A stretch of 10,000 nt of DNA from Actinidia chinensis (taxonomy: Eukaryota; Streptophyta; Magnoliopsida; Ericales; Actinidiaceae), in contig CM018914.1 in NCBI GenBank assembly GCA_009663005.1, positions 3,304,844 through 3,314,843 of the forward strand, given 5' to 3'. The notes below the pieces were generated by a model. That model saw only the letters and a list, made by a program, of their open reading frames with translations. It ran no database searches and was not told the origin of the DNA. The translations under genes were made by a program, and so were the position numbers. Positions 9,372 through 10,000 of this stretch are shown here, piece after piece (positions within the stretch are counted from its first letter, which is position 1; every line of letters begins with the position of its first letter).

Positions 9372-9410
9372 ATTAAATAAATTAAAATACAATTTAATTA
9401 AATAAATTAA
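9372..9410. repeat. 14-bp direct repeat in the AT-rich core
   Basis: ATTAAATAAATTAA occurs at 9372-9385 and again at 9397-9410, start to start 25 bp. It is part of the AT-rich centre of the presumed transposon. Low complexity makes independent origin possible. Confidence 0.7.
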
Positions 9411-9482
9411 CCATTGTTCATAATAAAAAAAATAAAAACAATAACAATATTAACTCGTCCCAATACCATTTTAAATTCTGTA

Positions 9483-9503
9483 GTGACTCACGACTTGAGT
9501 CAC
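9483..9503. repeat. perfect 8-bp inverted repeat with 5-bp loop
   Basis: GTGACTCA at 9483-9490 and TGAGTCAC at 9496-9503 are exact reverse complements around CGACT. Each arm contains TGACTCA or its complement TGAGTCA, the core recognised by some bZIP factors (GCN4/AP-1 type). It sits inside the transposon-like region with no gene beside it, so a regulatory role is not supported. Confidence 0.7.
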
Positions 9504-9552
9504 ACGGTTAATAAGTCAAACGACACTACATGATTAAAAAACTATACGACAC

Positions 9553-9567
9553 AACACAACACAACAC
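9553..9567. repeat. (AACAC)3, probable decayed GGCAC units
   Basis: Three AACAC units follow each other in frame with the 5-bp GGCAC period. AACAC differs from GGCAC by two G-to-A changes, equal to C-to-T on the minus strand at CG and CCG sites, which are methylated contexts in plants. Confidence 0.6.
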
Positions 9568-9756
9568 GAACGATTAAAATATGGTGCACGACACGGCACG
9601 AGTGAGTAGAACGTGCACAACACGGCATGGCCGCGTATACGACTAGTTAGCGGCGCGGCACGACATAGCACGATTAAGTAAATGGGCCGGCACGCACGAC
9701 CCGGTTACAAAATGGCACGGCACGGCACAGCATGAATACAGAAAAATGGCACAATC

Positions 9757-9792
<36 letters not shown>

Positions 9793-9886
9793 ACATCACG
9801 ACAAGACCCGTTAAGTACATGGGCAGGCACGGCACGGTACGAAGCACGGTTGGCACGGAAGAAAAACGGCACGGCACGACACGGCA

Positions 9887-9905
9887 GGCACGTTTGACAC
9901 CTCTA
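9887..9905 (-). repeat. hAT-like terminal inverted repeat (right end)
   Basis: The minus strand reads TAGAGGTGTCAAACGTGCC from 9905, and the sequence changes from GGCAC-rich to plain A/T-rich DNA exactly beyond it. Ends of the form T/CAG(R)GGTG are typical of plant hAT elements. Its partner at the left end was not found in the window. Confidence 0.5.
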
Positions 9906-10000
9906 ATTTTTATTAAAAAGGCTAAGAATTTTTTATTTTTTTACTTTTTTAGCTTTATTTTAGTTAAAATTAAGCAAAAAAGTAAAAGCAAAAAAGCAAA
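9906..10000. other. A/T-rich flank with small AGCAAAAAAG repeats
   Basis: T-rich then A-rich sequence outside the presumed transposon end. AGCAAAAAAG occurs at 9973-9982 and 9987-9996. The first eight bases (ATTTTTAT) are where one copy of a hAT target duplication would lie. No gene. Confidence 0.5.

Larger units (their letters stand above)
9027..9905. mobile_element. partial hAT-like DNA transposon with GGCAC subterminal repeats
   Basis: About 30 copies of GGCAC lie here, often in direct runs such as four in tandem at 9273-9292, with variants CACGA and GGCAT. They flank an AT-rich core (about 9361-9480). The right edge, read on the minus strand from 9905, is TAGAGGTGTCAAACGTGCC, which resembles the YAGRGGTG-type ends of plant hAT elements; GC-rich short-motif arrays just inside the ends are common in that group, where transposase binds subterminal repeats. 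No transposase frame is present, so it would be non-autonomous. All GGCAC copies are on the plus strand and no GTGCC occurs on the plus strand here, so the inverted left end is missing. No convincing 8-bp target duplication of the 9906-9913 sequence was found in the window. The left limit is approximate. Confidence 0.5.

Noticed and set aside
9027..9905. CRISPR-like or bacterial iteron array
   Set aside because: The 5-bp motif is irregularly spaced with no unique spacers of constant length, and the setting is eukaryotic.

Overview
The window looks like nuclear DNA of a eukaryote, most likely a flowering plant. It is AT-rich and gene-poor, with no operon-like packing, no ribosome binding sites and no long open frames. 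One candidate gene fragment has a short U-rich GT-AG intron, and the right end carries GGCAC-rich repeats that end in a plant hAT-like terminus. The species cannot be told from this sequence. No bacterial, phage or viral system was found, and no complete gene is recognised.

Layout: positions 1-300 are strongly G-poor (15 G in 300 bases) and may be the 3' flank of a minus-strand gene fragment. That fragment (322-619) is two open segments joined in phase by an 82-bp intron, with an AATAAA signal 123 nt beyond its stop; its family is not recognised. From 713 to 1655 there is AT-rich noncoding DNA with a (TTAG)n stretch, a short inverted repeat and a recent 70-72 bp tandem duplication. From 1656 to 2867 lies a very unusual 1.2-kb G-dominated tract (about 65-75% G, runs up to 23 G) that is either a genuine low-complexity expansion or, more likely, a sequencing or consensus artefact. 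The long proline-rich and glycine-rich frames in it should not be read as proteins.

The centre (2868-8340) is ordinary low-copy DNA. It contains a weak candidate terminal exon (5694-5977, +), a GC-rich island of unknown origin (about 7180-7450), and a possible minus-strand leader exon with a strong splice donor (7864-8039). None of these could be tied to a named gene, and no link between them can be shown.

From about 8345 to 9000 the plus strand is almost free of adenine, moving from G/T-rich to C/T-rich; one 114-base stretch has no A. This is the second base-skewed anomaly. From about 9027 to 9905 there are roughly 30 copies of GGCAC, all on the same strand, around an AT-rich core. They end at a sequence that reads, on the minus strand, like a plant hAT terminal inverted repeat. 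The matching left terminus was not found, so the element looks incomplete or rearranged. The last 95 bases are A/T-rich flank.
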